Shown in pieces: positions 25,396 through 33,076 of a stretch of DNA of 53,713 nt. Source of the stretch: Mycolicibacterium vaccae NBRC 14118 = CIP 105934 (GTDB lineage: Bacteria > Actinomycetota > Actinomycetes > Mycobacteriales > Mycobacteriaceae). Every line of letters starts with the position of its first letter. Positions within the stretch are counted from its first letter, which is position 1. The stretch lies in NCBI RefSeq assembly GCF_001552715.1, contig NZ_BCRS01000019.1, forward strand, positions 1 through 53,713, given 5' to 3'. The translations under genes were made by a program, and so were the position numbers. Below the pieces are notes generated by a model. The model had not been told where the DNA came from. It ran no database searches and saw nothing but the letters and a program-made list of their open reading frames with translations.

Positions 25396-26697
25396 TCACT
25401 GGTTGCCGACCTCGAGTTCGAGAAACTCTGCAAGTTTCGACCGGGCGGCGTCGCGCTTTGCGGGGAGCCATTGACTCGGCCACATCCCTTCGGCGGTGTC
25501 GTAGTCCCTCAGCACCTGGCGGGCGACTGTGGTCTTGTGTACCTCGGTAGGGCCGTCCACCAGGCCCATCGCCGCAGCGCCATGGATCATCTTGAACAAC
25601 GGCATCTCATTGGACACACCCAGAGCGCCATGCACTTGCATTGCTCGCCAAGCGATGTCGTGCAGCACGGTGGGCATTGTCGCCTTCACCGCGGAGATGT
25701 CCTTGCGCACCTTCTTGTAATCGTTGAACTCGTCGATCTCCCAGGCGGTGTAGAGCACGAACAGCCGGAACTGCATGAGTTGGGCATACGAGTCCGAGAT
25801 GAACCCCTGCACGAATTGCTTGTCAGACAGCCGGCTTCCGCTGGTTTCCCGGCTGAGCGCACGCTCGCACATCATGTCGAGAGCCTGTCGCGCCATGCCG
25901 ATGGTGCGCATCGCGTGGTGAATTCGTCCGCCGCCAAGGCGGGTCTGCGCTATCGCGAAGGCCTGACCTTCGCCGCCCAGCAATGCCTCAGCGGGCACTC
26001 GGACGTTGTCGTAGTGGATCAGAGCATGAGAGCCCTCGTTCTCGGGCTCACCGTACAACCCGACGTTTCGCTCGATCTTCACTCCGGGCGTGTCCGTCGG
26101 CACCAGGAACATCGACATCCCCTGATAAGGACTGACGTCCGGATTGGTGACCACCATGACGATCAGGAAAGAGGCCGTCTTGGCGTTGGAGGAGAAAAAC
26201 TTCCATCCGTTGATCACCCAGTCGGAACCCTCACGATGGGCCCGCGTCTGAAAGCGGGTGGGGTCCGCTCCTGCTTGGGGCTCGGTCATCGAATAGCTCG
26301 AAAAAAGTTCGCCGTCGAGCAGCGGTTGCAAATAACGGCTTTTCTGGTCGTCGGTGCCGTAGTGCGCGATGATCTCGGCGTTGCCCGTGTCGGGAGCCTG
26401 GCATCCGAACACTATCGGCGCCCACATCGAGCGACCCAAGATCTCGTTCAGCAGAGCCAGCTTGAGTTGCCCGTACCCTTGGCCGCCGAGTTCAGGGCCC
26501 AGATGGGTCGCCCACAGCCCCTTGCTGCGCACCTGGTCTTTGAGGGGGTCGATCGCTTTGCGCCGGGCCTGGTTGAGCGGAACGAACTCCTGGCCCGGCC
26601 ACACCAGGTCCAGCGGCTCCACTTCGTCACGGACGAAGTCTTCGACCCAGTCCAATAGCTCCTGATATTCGGCGTCCGTCTTGAAATCCCAGGCCAT
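25396..26697 (-). CDS. Acyl-CoA dehydrogenase (ACAD10/11-like)
   Basis: This is a 433-aa FAD-dependent acyl-CoA dehydrogenase. Family signatures include SYSMTEPQAGADPT (flavin/substrate loop), WVINGWKFFSSNA, MQVHGALGVSNEMPL and DGPTEVHKTTVAR near the C-terminus. The last two are typical of the FadE branch related to human ACAD10/11. That branch works with APH-type kinases such as the one at 1906-2946, on hydroxyacyl-CoA substrates. The start at 26697 is set by AGGAGG immediately upstream; the longer frame has none. It is the first gene of the dehydrogenase-P450 unit under box 1 promoter D. Confidence 0.9.
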   Translation of the reverse strand: MAWDFKTDAEYQELLDWVEDFVRDEVEPLDLVWPGQEFVPLNQARRKAIDPLKDQVRSKGLWATHLGPELGGQGYGQLKLALLNEILGRSMWAPIVFGCQAPDTGNAEIIAHYGTDDQKSRYLQPLLDGELFSSYSMTEPQAGADPTRFQTRAHREGSDWVINGWKFFSSNAKTASFLIVMVVTNPDVSPYQGMSMFLVPTDTPGVKIERNVGLYGEPENEGSHALIHYDNVRVPAEALLGGEGQAFAIAQTRLGGGRIHHAMRTIGMARQALDMMCERALSRETSGSRLSDKQFVQGFISDSYAQLMQFRLFVLYTAWEIDEFNDYKKVRKDISAVKATMPTVLHDIAWRAMQVHGALGVSNEMPLFKMIHGAAAMGLVDGPTEVHKTTVARQVLRDYDTAEGMWPSQWLPAKRDAARSKLAEFLELEVGNQ

Positions 26698-26788
26698 CCC
26701 GCCTCCTGCGCAACGGTTTACGAAAGCGAATGTGGTCAGTATCGGATCAGCGCATGCTGGGCTTGCGGCGGATACCGGCCTCTTCGAC

Positions 26789-26824
26789 AAGGTAGTGGGG
26801 TATAACAGACCTAGTCAACTATTT
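26789..26824 (-). promoter_or_regulatory. Box 1 promoter D (acyl-CoA dehydrogenase/P450; divergent ALDH-like)
   Basis: On the minus strand AAATAGTTGACTAGGTC (26824-26808) holds TTGACT (26818-26813). The best -10-like match is TACCTT (26794-26789, spacer 18), weaker than at the other sites. The box ends only 18 nt before the ATG of the divergent ALDH-like gene at 26843. It therefore probably also overlaps that gene's transcription start, and TATAAC at 26801-26806 could be its -10. The same arrangement (box 1 beside an ALDH gene) occurs at promoter B. Confidence 0.6.
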
Positions 26825-26842
26825 TCTATCGCGGGAGGCGCC

Positions 26843-28357
26843 ATGCCACCTCAGGCGGTGACGACGCCCGCAGCAGCCTTAAGCTTGCGGGAAAACCAGG
26901 GCTCGGGCCGACGGATCGATCGACGCATGTTGATCGATGGCGAGTTGGTCGAAGCGGAGAGTGCGCAGCTACTGCCGTCCGTCAACCCCGCGACCGGTAA
27001 GATTCTGGGCTTTGCGCCGGACTGCACCGTCGGGGACGCCGCGCGGGCGGTCGCGGCTGCACGGCGCTGTTTTGACACATCGTCCTGGTCGACGGATGTG
27101 GCGTTGCGAGTGCGTTGCCTGAACCAGCTGCACGCTGCCCTTGTCGAAAACCGGGAGGATCTTCGACAACTGACCGTCGCAGAGACGGGCGCCACCTGGC
27201 GCCTCACTGAAGGCCCATACCTGGATGCGCCGATCGGCATGGTCCGCCATCATGGCGAGTCTCTGAAGTCCTACCCGATGACCGAGCAGCTCGGTGAGGT
27301 AATGAGCATGGGTCGGACGGAGCGGCGTTGGGTCGAGAAGGGGCCGGCCGGCGTGGTCGCGATAGTCATCGGTGCCAGTCACCCGATGCGAATGGCACTG
27401 TCCGCTCTCGGTCCTGCGCTCGCCGCCGGTTGCACCGTAGTGCTCAAAGGCGCGTCCGACACCGCGTTGACCACCCTTACACTCGGCGAGTTGATCGCAG
27501 GCTGCACCGATATCCCGGCCGGCGTTGTGAACGTGCTGAGCTCGTTGGATCCCGCAGTGGACCGAGTGCTCGCGGCCGATCGGGACATCGACGCCGTCCA
27601 TTTCACCGGCTCGATCTCGGCCGCGCGCCGGTTCATGGCAGCGGCCGGTGGCACCGCCAAGCGGATTTCCTGCACAGCGGAACGGAAGTCGGCCGCGATC
27701 GTTCTCGATGATGCTGACTTCTCGGTCTGCGCGGCTCAGGTCGCACTCATGACGACTTCGAACGCCGGACAGGGATCGGCGCCGATATCGCGTCTTCTCG
27801 TGCCGCGCGGGCACAGCGACGAGGTGGTTATCGCCGTCGGAAAGAGTCTGGCGGCGGTGCAGTACGGCGACCCTGCTGATTCGCGAACGTGGATGGGGCC
27901 GCTGATCAGTGACGGGCGACGTGACGAGGTCGACGGCATGGTGAAGCGGGCGATCGCTGCCGGCGCGACGTTGGTGACCGGCGGTCACGTGGTGCGGCCC
28001 GGATACTTCTACGAGCCCACCATGCTCACTGGCATCGATCCAGATAGCGAGATGGTGGACGTGTGCGGTCCGGTGCTCGTCGTGATCCCTTATGGCGACG
28101 ACGAGGATGCGGCGCGAATCGCGAATCGCTGCGGCAGTGGTCCGTCCGGGGTGGTGTTCGGTGGCTATCAGCGCGCGGTTGCCGTTGCGCGCCGGGTCCG
28201 GACCGGACGGATGAGTATCAACGGGGGTAGTCACCTTGGTCCCGAGAGCCGGTTCGGGTACGCCGAGGAACAGGGGGTCACGGTTGCGGAGGGCGTGGTG
28301 GCACTCGAGGAGTACCTCGAACGCAAAGCCTTCGCCGCGATCGTTCCAGGTGTTTGA
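26843..28357 (+). CDS. Aldehyde dehydrogenase-like protein lacking catalytic residues
   Basis: This 504-aa protein is a paralogue of the dehydrogenase at 10234-11730 over its whole length. The catalytic machinery is gone: the nucleophile Cys is Ser312 (GQGS), the Glu of LELGGK is Thr278 in CTAERK, and the Asn of AYNYP is Ser179 in GASHP. The C-terminal GGYKQSG is replaced by GYAEEQG. The nucleotide-binding FTGSI segment and the rest of the fold are kept, with no stop or frameshift in 504 codons. The start ATG has GGGAGG upstream. It could be a regulatory or scaffolding pseudoenzyme, or a gene in early decay. Confidence 0.88.
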   Translation: MPPQAVTTPAAALSLRENQGSGRRIDRRMLIDGELVEAESAQLLPSVNPATGKILGFAPDCTVGDAARAVAAARRCFDTSSWSTDVALRVRCLNQLHAALVENREDLRQLTVAETGATWRLTEGPYLDAPIGMVRHHGESLKSYPMTEQLGEVMSMGRTERRWVEKGPAGVVAIVIGASHPMRMALSALGPALAAGCTVVLKGASDTALTTLTLGELIAGCTDIPAGVVNVLSSLDPAVDRVLAADRDIDAVHFTGSISAARRFMAAAGGTAKRISCTAERKSAAIVLDDADFSVCAAQVALMTTSNAGQGSAPISRLLVPRGHSDEVVIAVGKSLAAVQYGDPADSRTWMGPLISDGRRDEVDGMVKRAIAAGATLVTGGHVVRPGYFYEPTMLTGIDPDSEMVDVCGPVLVVIPYGDDEDAARIANRCGSGPSGVVFGGYQRAVAVARRVRTGRMSINGGSHLGPESRFGYAEEQGVTVAEGVVALEEYLERKAFAAIVPGV

Positions 28358-28378
28358 GGCGTGAGAAGGGGAGTCGAG

Positions 28379-28795
28379 ATGCCCTCGACGTTTGGGGAGC
28401 GAGTCCGCGTTGTGCGCGAATTTCTCGACGGAATAGGCGATCTGGACTTCGACCGAGTGGAGGGACATCTCGCCGCGGATGCCGTCATGGTGCTGCCTTT
28501 CGTCGAAGACCTACCGCCGACGCGAGGGCGGCCCGCGATCGTTGCCCAGCTGCGTAATTCCGTCCCAGCGATGTTCGACCGGATGAACTTCACCTACGAC
28601 GAGTGGTACGACGTCCGCGGCGACGCGGTGGTCGCGGAGTATCACAGTGAGTGCCCGCAGCGGGGGAGCAGCAGGATTTACCGAAATACTTACATCACAG
28701 TCTTCCGCTTCGAGGGAGCCAAGATCGCGCTGTACAAGGAGTATTTGAATCCCGTCAAGTTCATCGGCTTCACCGAGCCGGTGCAGGGTGTGTAG
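28379..28795 (+). CDS. SnoaL/NTF2-like protein
   Basis: This 138-aa protein probably has the NTF2-like cone fold of the SnoaL/ketosteroid isomerase superfamily. It shows an N-terminal helix pair (VREFLDGIGDLDFDRVEGHL), the phrase LAADAVMVLPF and a terminal strand region RNTYITVFRFEGAKIALYKE. Members act as isomerases, cyclases, dehydratases or hydrolases; none of these can be chosen here. The ATG at 28379 has GGGGAG upstream. It follows the ALDH-like gene by 21 bp, so the two are probably cotranscribed. Confidence 0.78.
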   Translation: MPSTFGERVRVVREFLDGIGDLDFDRVEGHLAADAVMVLPFVEDLPPTRGRPAIVAQLRNSVPAMFDRMNFTYDEWYDVRGDAVVAEYHSECPQRGSSRIYRNTYITVFRFEGAKIALYKEYLNPVKFIGFTEPVQGV

Positions 28796-28845
28796 CCGGT
28801 ACTCGGTGTTGACACAAAGAGATCTGTCCAGCCCACTCACGGGTC

Positions 28846-28896
28846 TTGCCTGAGTGATTCGCCACTCGGTATGGTCTGTCTTAGTCGGATGACTAA
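28846..28896 (+). promoter_or_regulatory. Box 2 promoter/operator (P450 gene)
   Basis: TTGCCT (28846-28851) and TATGGT (28870-28875) form a -35/-10 pair with an 18-nt spacer. Five bases later comes the perfect inverted repeat TTAGTCGGATGACTAA (28881-28896; arms TTAGTC/GACTAA). The repeat would cover the transcription start, the classical position for a repressor such as TetR. The P450 gene starts at 28913 with AGGAGG between. Confidence 0.72.
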
Positions 28897-28912
28897 ACAG
28901 AGGAGGTCGACC

Positions 28913-30106
28913 GTGACGGTCGCGAGCCCCAGCGATGTCTATTACGACCCATTCGATACCGACATCGACGCTGATCCCTACCCCGTCTATCGGCGGTTGA
29001 GGGAGGAGGCGCCGCTGTATTACAACGAGCGCCACGATTTCTTCGCCGTGAGCCGTGCAGACGACGTCGAGCGGGTGCTCACCGAGCACAAGACCTTCAT
29101 CTCAGGCCGCGGCTCGATCCTCGACTTCATCCGCGCGAATCTGGAGATGCCGCCGAGCATGTTCATCTTCCAGGATCCACCGATTCACACCAGGTATCGC
29201 AGGGTCCTGCACGGTGTGTTCACACCGCGTCGGGTCGCCGAACTCGAAGACAAGGTCCGCGACTTCTGCGCACGGAGCCTGGATGCCGTTGTGGGTAACG
29301 AGAAGTTCGATTTCATAGCGGATCTGGGCGCTCAGGTCCCGATGCGCACGATCGGGATGCTGCTCGGCATTCCCGAGTCCGATCAGGACACTCATCGGCA
29401 GTCGACGGATGCCTCTCTGCGGACCGCGCCGGGCGAACATCTGAAGCCGGAGGAGAACTTCGCCGACGGTTCGAACTATGCCGAATACATCGACTGGCGC
29501 GCCGAGCATCCCTCGGACGATCTGATGACCGATCTGCTGAATGCGCAGCTGGAAGAGGAAGACGGGTCGTTCCGCCGACTGACCCGTGACGAAGTGCTCA
29601 CGTACACAACGCTTCTGTCGAGCGCCGGCGCTGAAACGACCGGTCACTTGATCGGCTGGAGCGGTAAGACGCTGGGCGATCACCCTGACCAGCGTCGCCA
29701 GCTCGCCGAGGATCCGTCGTTGATTCCCAGGGCTATCGAGGAGGTGCTGCGCCTGGAATCGCCCGCACAACAGTTTGCCCGGTACGTCACCGCCGATGTC
29801 GACTTCCACGGGCAGACTGTGCCCGAAGGTAGCGTCATGCTGTATCTCATGGGTGCCGCCAATCACGACGATCGGCGTTTCCCGGATGGTGACCGCTTCG
29901 ACATCCATCGCGAGAATGTCAAGCACCTGTCGTTCAGCCTGGGCCCGCACTACTGCCTGGGGGCTGCGCTCGCGCGACTGGAAGGCCGGATCGCGCTCGA
30001 AGAGATTCTGAAGCGCTTCCCGGATTGGGAGATCGACGTCGACAATGCCCGGATGGCATCGTCGCCGGCGTTGCGTGGCTGGGATTCGCTACCGGTCTTC
30101 ATCTGA
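28913..30106 (+). CDS. Cytochrome P450
   Basis: This is a 397-aa cytochrome P450 with heme loop FSLGPHYCLG (Cys348), ExxR pair Glu277/Arg280 and a canonical I-helix motif AGAETT (238-243). It is distinct from the P450 at 23989-25353 in all these motifs, so the two are not recent duplicates. I chose the GTG at 28913, six bases after AGGAGG; the longer frame from 28871 begins inside the promoter. It is controlled by the box 2 operator just upstream. Its 3' end is 27 bp from the convergent luciferase-like gene. Confidence 0.92.
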   Translation: MTVASPSDVYYDPFDTDIDADPYPVYRRLREEAPLYYNERHDFFAVSRADDVERVLTEHKTFISGRGSILDFIRANLEMPPSMFIFQDPPIHTRYRRVLHGVFTPRRVAELEDKVRDFCARSLDAVVGNEKFDFIADLGAQVPMRTIGMLLGIPESDQDTHRQSTDASLRTAPGEHLKPEENFADGSNYAEYIDWRAEHPSDDLMTDLLNAQLEEEDGSFRRLTRDEVLTYTTLLSSAGAETTGHLIGWSGKTLGDHPDQRRQLAEDPSLIPRAIEEVLRLESPAQQFARYVTADVDFHGQTVPEGSVMLYLMGAANHDDRRFPDGDRFDIHRENVKHLSFSLGPHYCLGAALARLEGRIALEEILKRFPDWEIDVDNARMASSPALRGWDSLPVFI

Positions 30107-30133
30107 ACAGTCGACCTAGTACCGCGACGTCGG

Positions 30134-31156
30134 TTAGCGGAAGTGGGGGATGACCTCCCGAGCGAACAGCTCCATTCCGCTCCGGATCTCCTCGGGTTGC
30201 ATGCCCGGCAGCGCCATGCCCGCGACCAGATGCGTCAGCCGCGCACCAGAGCGGTACTTCTCGATCTTCTCGATGACGTCCTGCGGACTGCCTACCAGCA
30301 TGTCCCCTCCGAAGAAATCCATCGATTGCCTGCGCACGATCTCTTCGACGGAAGGCAGTGTGGGCACATCGCCGGTCGATGCGCCGGTGGCCTCCGCATT
30401 CCATCGAAGGTAGCCCGCGGTCATGTAACGCAAGGATTCAGCCGCGATCTCCCAGGCCTGCTGCCTCGTGGGCGCGACATAGGTCGGCAGGGTGGCGGCC
30501 ACATGGAAGTCGCTGGGATCGCGACCGTTAGCGCGCAGCGCATCGTCGTAGACCGCGGCCGATCCCGGTCCGCCACTGAGGAAGTGCATACCCATGTCGG
30601 CGGCGCGTTGGATCGCCTTCGGCGCGGTTCCCCCGACCCAAATCGGGGGATGCGGCTCCTGTATTGCAGGCGGAGATATCCGGATGTCGTTCAGCCTGTT
30701 GTACTTTCCGTCGATCGTGACGTTTTCGCCTGACAGGAGCCGCCGGAGGATAGGCAGGTTCTCCTGCATGCGGCCGGCCCGTTCGCGTGCTGGAATTCCC
30801 TGATCGTCGAACTCCCCGGGCCGGTAGCCCAGGCCGACGCCGAGGTCGAAACGACCACCGGAGATGATGTCAAGCGTTGCAGTGTCTTCGGCGACCCGGA
30901 CGGGGTTGTGCAACGGCAGCAGCAACAGGAACGTCCCGATGCGGATCCACTCGGTGCGGGCGGCGATGGCGGCGCCGATCGGAAAAAGCGACGGCGAGTA
31001 GCCGTCATCGATGAAATGGTGCTCGGTGAGCCAGGCCTCGTCGAAGCCCAGCCGTTCCGATTCCACGATGAGGTCGAGATGGGATCGGTAGAACTCGTCC
31101 CACGCAACGGAACCGGGATTCCGAAACGGCCACAGGAGCCCGAACTGCAATGTCAT
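30134..31156 (-). CDS. Luciferase-like (LLM-class) flavin-dependent oxidoreductase
   Basis: This is a 340-aa member of the bacterial luciferase-like TIM-barrel family using FMN or F420. It begins LQFGLLWPFRNPG and shows the family motifs AWLTEHHFIDDGYSPS, LPLHNPVRVAEDTATLD and SGGRFDLGVGLGYRPGEF. Such enzymes oxidise or oxygenate hydrophobic substrates, for example in Baeyer-Villiger or hydroxylation steps. The ATG overlaps the TetR stop (ATGA). It is the third gene of the leftward unit flavin monooxygenase-TetR-LLM that begins at the box 2 site at 33002. A second LLM is at 34905-35963. Confidence 0.9.
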   Translation of the reverse strand: MTLQFGLLWPFRNPGSVAWDEFYRSHLDLIVESERLGFDEAWLTEHHFIDDGYSPSLFPIGAAIAARTEWIRIGTFLLLLPLHNPVRVAEDTATLDIISGGRFDLGVGLGYRPGEFDDQGIPARERAGRMQENLPILRRLLSGENVTIDGKYNRLNDIRISPPAIQEPHPPIWVGGTAPKAIQRAADMGMHFLSGGPGSAAVYDDALRANGRDPSDFHVAATLPTYVAPTRQQAWEIAAESLRYMTAGYLRWNAEATGASTGDVPTLPSVEEIVRRQSMDFFGGDMLVGSPQDVIEKIEKYRSGARLTHLVAGMALPGMQPEEIRSGMELFAREVIPHFR

Positions 31157-31797
31157 CGGCGGCCTCGACGCCGACCGCCGCGCCGTTTTCCCTCGAATTG
31201 GCTGATCAGCCTGTCCATGACGCGGGTCGCGTGGTCGTGGCCGAGGCTGAGGCCGTATGTCCGCTCTTCCCCCATGAAGCGGCCGACGCCGTCCATGAAC
31301 AACATCACCGCTTCGGGCGGCCACTCCGTGGTGTCGATCTCGTACCGGTCCAGGATCTCCGACAGACCGTCGAACTGAATCCGGCGGAACCGGAGCGAGA
31401 ATTCCTTCATCTCGTCCTTGACGGCCTGACGGTGATTCCCGAGCGCGAGGAACTCGAGGTTCAGCGTGGTGTTGGATTGCTCGCGAATCAGGTCCCACAG
31501 CGCCCACAACGGCTGATCGGAGGCCAGCGCTTCCGCCTGGCGGCCGAGCATCCGGGCCGCACTCCGCCGGAAAACCTCGATGAAAAGGTTGTCCATCGGA
31601 CCGAAGTAGTAGTACACGAGGCCCGGATTGACATCAGCCTCGGCGGCCACCCTGCGCGATGTCACCGCGGCGTAACCCTCGGCGAGCATAAGCCGTTCGA
31701 CAGCATCGAGCAGTGCCGTCCGCGCGTCGGGCTCGTCCGCTCCGGTGGGCCGTTTCGGTGGCATTCGAGCAACGTAACCCACCGTGTGAACGATCAT
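31153..31797 (-). CDS. TetR family transcriptional regulator
   Basis: This is a 214-aa TetR-type repressor. The N-terminal helix-turn-helix is clear (AVTSRRVAAEADVNPGLVYYYF), and the C-terminal ligand domain is about 130 aa with a basic tail GKRRGGRRRGRR. The ATG at 31797 overlaps the stop of the flavin monooxygenase gene (ATGA); the Met at 31764 would give a more typical N-terminus. Because it lies inside an operon whose promoter carries a box 2 operator, it is the best candidate for the box 2 repressor, with autoregulation. Confidence 0.88.
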   Translation of the reverse strand: MIVHTVGYVARMPPKRPTGADEPDARTALLDAVERLMLAEGYAAVTSRRVAAEADVNPGLVYYYFGPMDNLFIEVFRRSAARMLGRQAEALASDQPLWALWDLIREQSNTTLNLEFLALGNHRQAVKDEMKEFSLRFRRIQFDGLSEILDRYEIDTTEWPPEAVMLFMDGVGRFMGEERTYGLSLGHDHATRVMDRLISQFEGKRRGGRRRGRR

Positions 31798-32987
31798 GTC
31801 ATTCGCGCGCCGGGGTCGCCGGGCGCGAGTCCCATCCCCAGCAGCCAGCGGGCATGCCGGTCCATCATCACGTCGTACTCCCCGTGCACGGCGTGCGTCG
31901 AGATCATCGCGATGTCCTGCGACATCCTGCGCAGGTGGTTGTCGGAGCGGTAGCCACTCGACCCGTTGCCGTCGACGAGTTCACGTAATGAGTCCCGGAC
32001 CGTTCGCAGGATCGTGACGCCATACAGTCCGTTCATCGCCTCTTCTTCGAGCGTCTGCGGGACTCCGCGGCGAGCGACCGCGAGGGCGTCATCGATGGCC
32101 GCGTCGCGGGCCAGGTGCATCATCCGCGCCGTCTGGAACGCGTTGACCCAACGTATCCGCGCCATCGGCCGCTCGTTGCGCGGCGCGCTGTTGATCCCCG
32201 ACGCCGTTCCCATCTTCTGTCGCGATATCTCGACTGCGGCATCGAGCGCGCCGACGTAGAGCGACGAGATCGCGGTTGTCATCACCGAGAAGGGAAGTCG
32301 CATGGCCTCCTCTTCGTGAAAGGTGCCCTCGTGGTCAGTCGCCGACATCATCTTTCCGAACGGCAGCGCCCAGGTGTCCGGGATGACGACGTCCTTCGCG
32401 ACGATGGTGACGCTGCCGGTCGCAGCCATCGCGGCCACGTCCCAGTCGTCGATGAGTTCGAGTTGGTCACGCGGCACGATCACCCAGGACATGTCGTTGT
32501 CGACGATGACAGGCACCATCGCATGGGAGGCGTGCAGGATGCCGGTCGCATAGCCCCAGCGACCGTTGACTCGCAGCTTTCCGCCGGCCCGTTCGGCCGT
32601 GCCGGGAGAGGAGAGGATTGCGGCGCAGCGCACCGATGCCCGGTCGGCGAACAACTCCTCTTGGACCTCGCGCGGATAGCGGCACAGAAACCAGTTGTGG
32701 AAGTTGTAGAAACCGGTGACCCACGCCGTGGAAATGTCCGCGGTGGCGATGAGTTCGACCACCTTGTTGAGTTCGTGTGGTCCCAATCCGCAACCACCCC
32801 AGAGCTTCGGCACCGCCACCGAGAACAGCCCGGCCGCCTCCATGTCCTCGACGAGTTGGTCGTCCAGGCGGCGGTTCTGCTCCATCTGACGCGCGAGATC
32901 GCGGATACGCGGAACGAATTCTCGTGCCGCGTCCACCACCGCCGTGCCCGACCCGCCTGGGGCCGAAACCCGATCCGCAACCGTCAT
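31794..32987 (-). CDS. Acyl-CoA dehydrogenase-fold flavin monooxygenase (HsaA/DszC-like)
   Basis: This is a 397-aa protein of the acyl-CoA dehydrogenase fold, group D flavin monooxygenase branch (HsaA, DszC, HpaB relatives). It shows LVEDMEAAGLFSVAVPKLWGG at the N-terminus, NFHNWFLCRYP, a middle beta domain with LRVNGRWGYATG, and a C-terminal helical bundle ending DNHLRRMSQDIAMISTHAVH. The usual Glu of true acyl-CoA dehydrogenases is not obvious, so hydroxylation using reduced flavin is more likely. No flavin reductase gene is seen in the window. The ATG has GAGGAG upstream, and a box 2 operator precedes it. Confidence 0.85.
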   Translation of the reverse strand: MTVADRVSAPGGSGTAVVDAAREFVPRIRDLARQMEQNRRLDDQLVEDMEAAGLFSVAVPKLWGGCGLGPHELNKVVELIATADISTAWVTGFYNFHNWFLCRYPREVQEELFADRASVRCAAILSSPGTAERAGGKLRVNGRWGYATGILHASHAMVPVIVDNDMSWVIVPRDQLELIDDWDVAAMAATGSVTIVAKDVVIPDTWALPFGKMMSATDHEGTFHEEEAMRLPFSVMTTAISSLYVGALDAAVEISRQKMGTASGINSAPRNERPMARIRWVNAFQTARMMHLARDAAIDDALAVARRGVPQTLEEEAMNGLYGVTILRTVRDSLRELVDGNGSSGYRSDNHLRRMSQDIAMISTHAVHGEYDVMMDRHARWLLGMGLAPGDPGARMT

Positions 32988-33001
32988 AACATCTCCTCGG
33001 G

Positions 33002-33052
33002 TTAGTCGAATGCCTAAACTGGACATTACAGAGATGGTTGCGCCCGGGGCAA
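33002..33052. promoter_or_regulatory. Box 2 promoter/operator in a divergent region
   Basis: TTAGTCGAATGCCTAA occupies 33002-33017. Its reverse complement TTAGGCATTCGACTAA differs by one base from the site at 38927. On the minus strand TTGCCC (33052-33047), an 18-nt spacer, TAATGT (33028-33023) and a 5-nt gap lead into the box, the same geometry as at the P450 gene. It directs the flavin monooxygenase/TetR/LLM operon and may also affect the divergent SDR gene starting at 33077. Confidence 0.7.
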
Positions 33053-33076
33053 GCGAACTTCGAACGGAGATGTTGG

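Noticed and set aside
25027..28468. Long antisense frames over the acyl-CoA dehydrogenase and ALDH-like genes
   Set aside because: No motifs, and they conflict with well-supported genes on the other strand.
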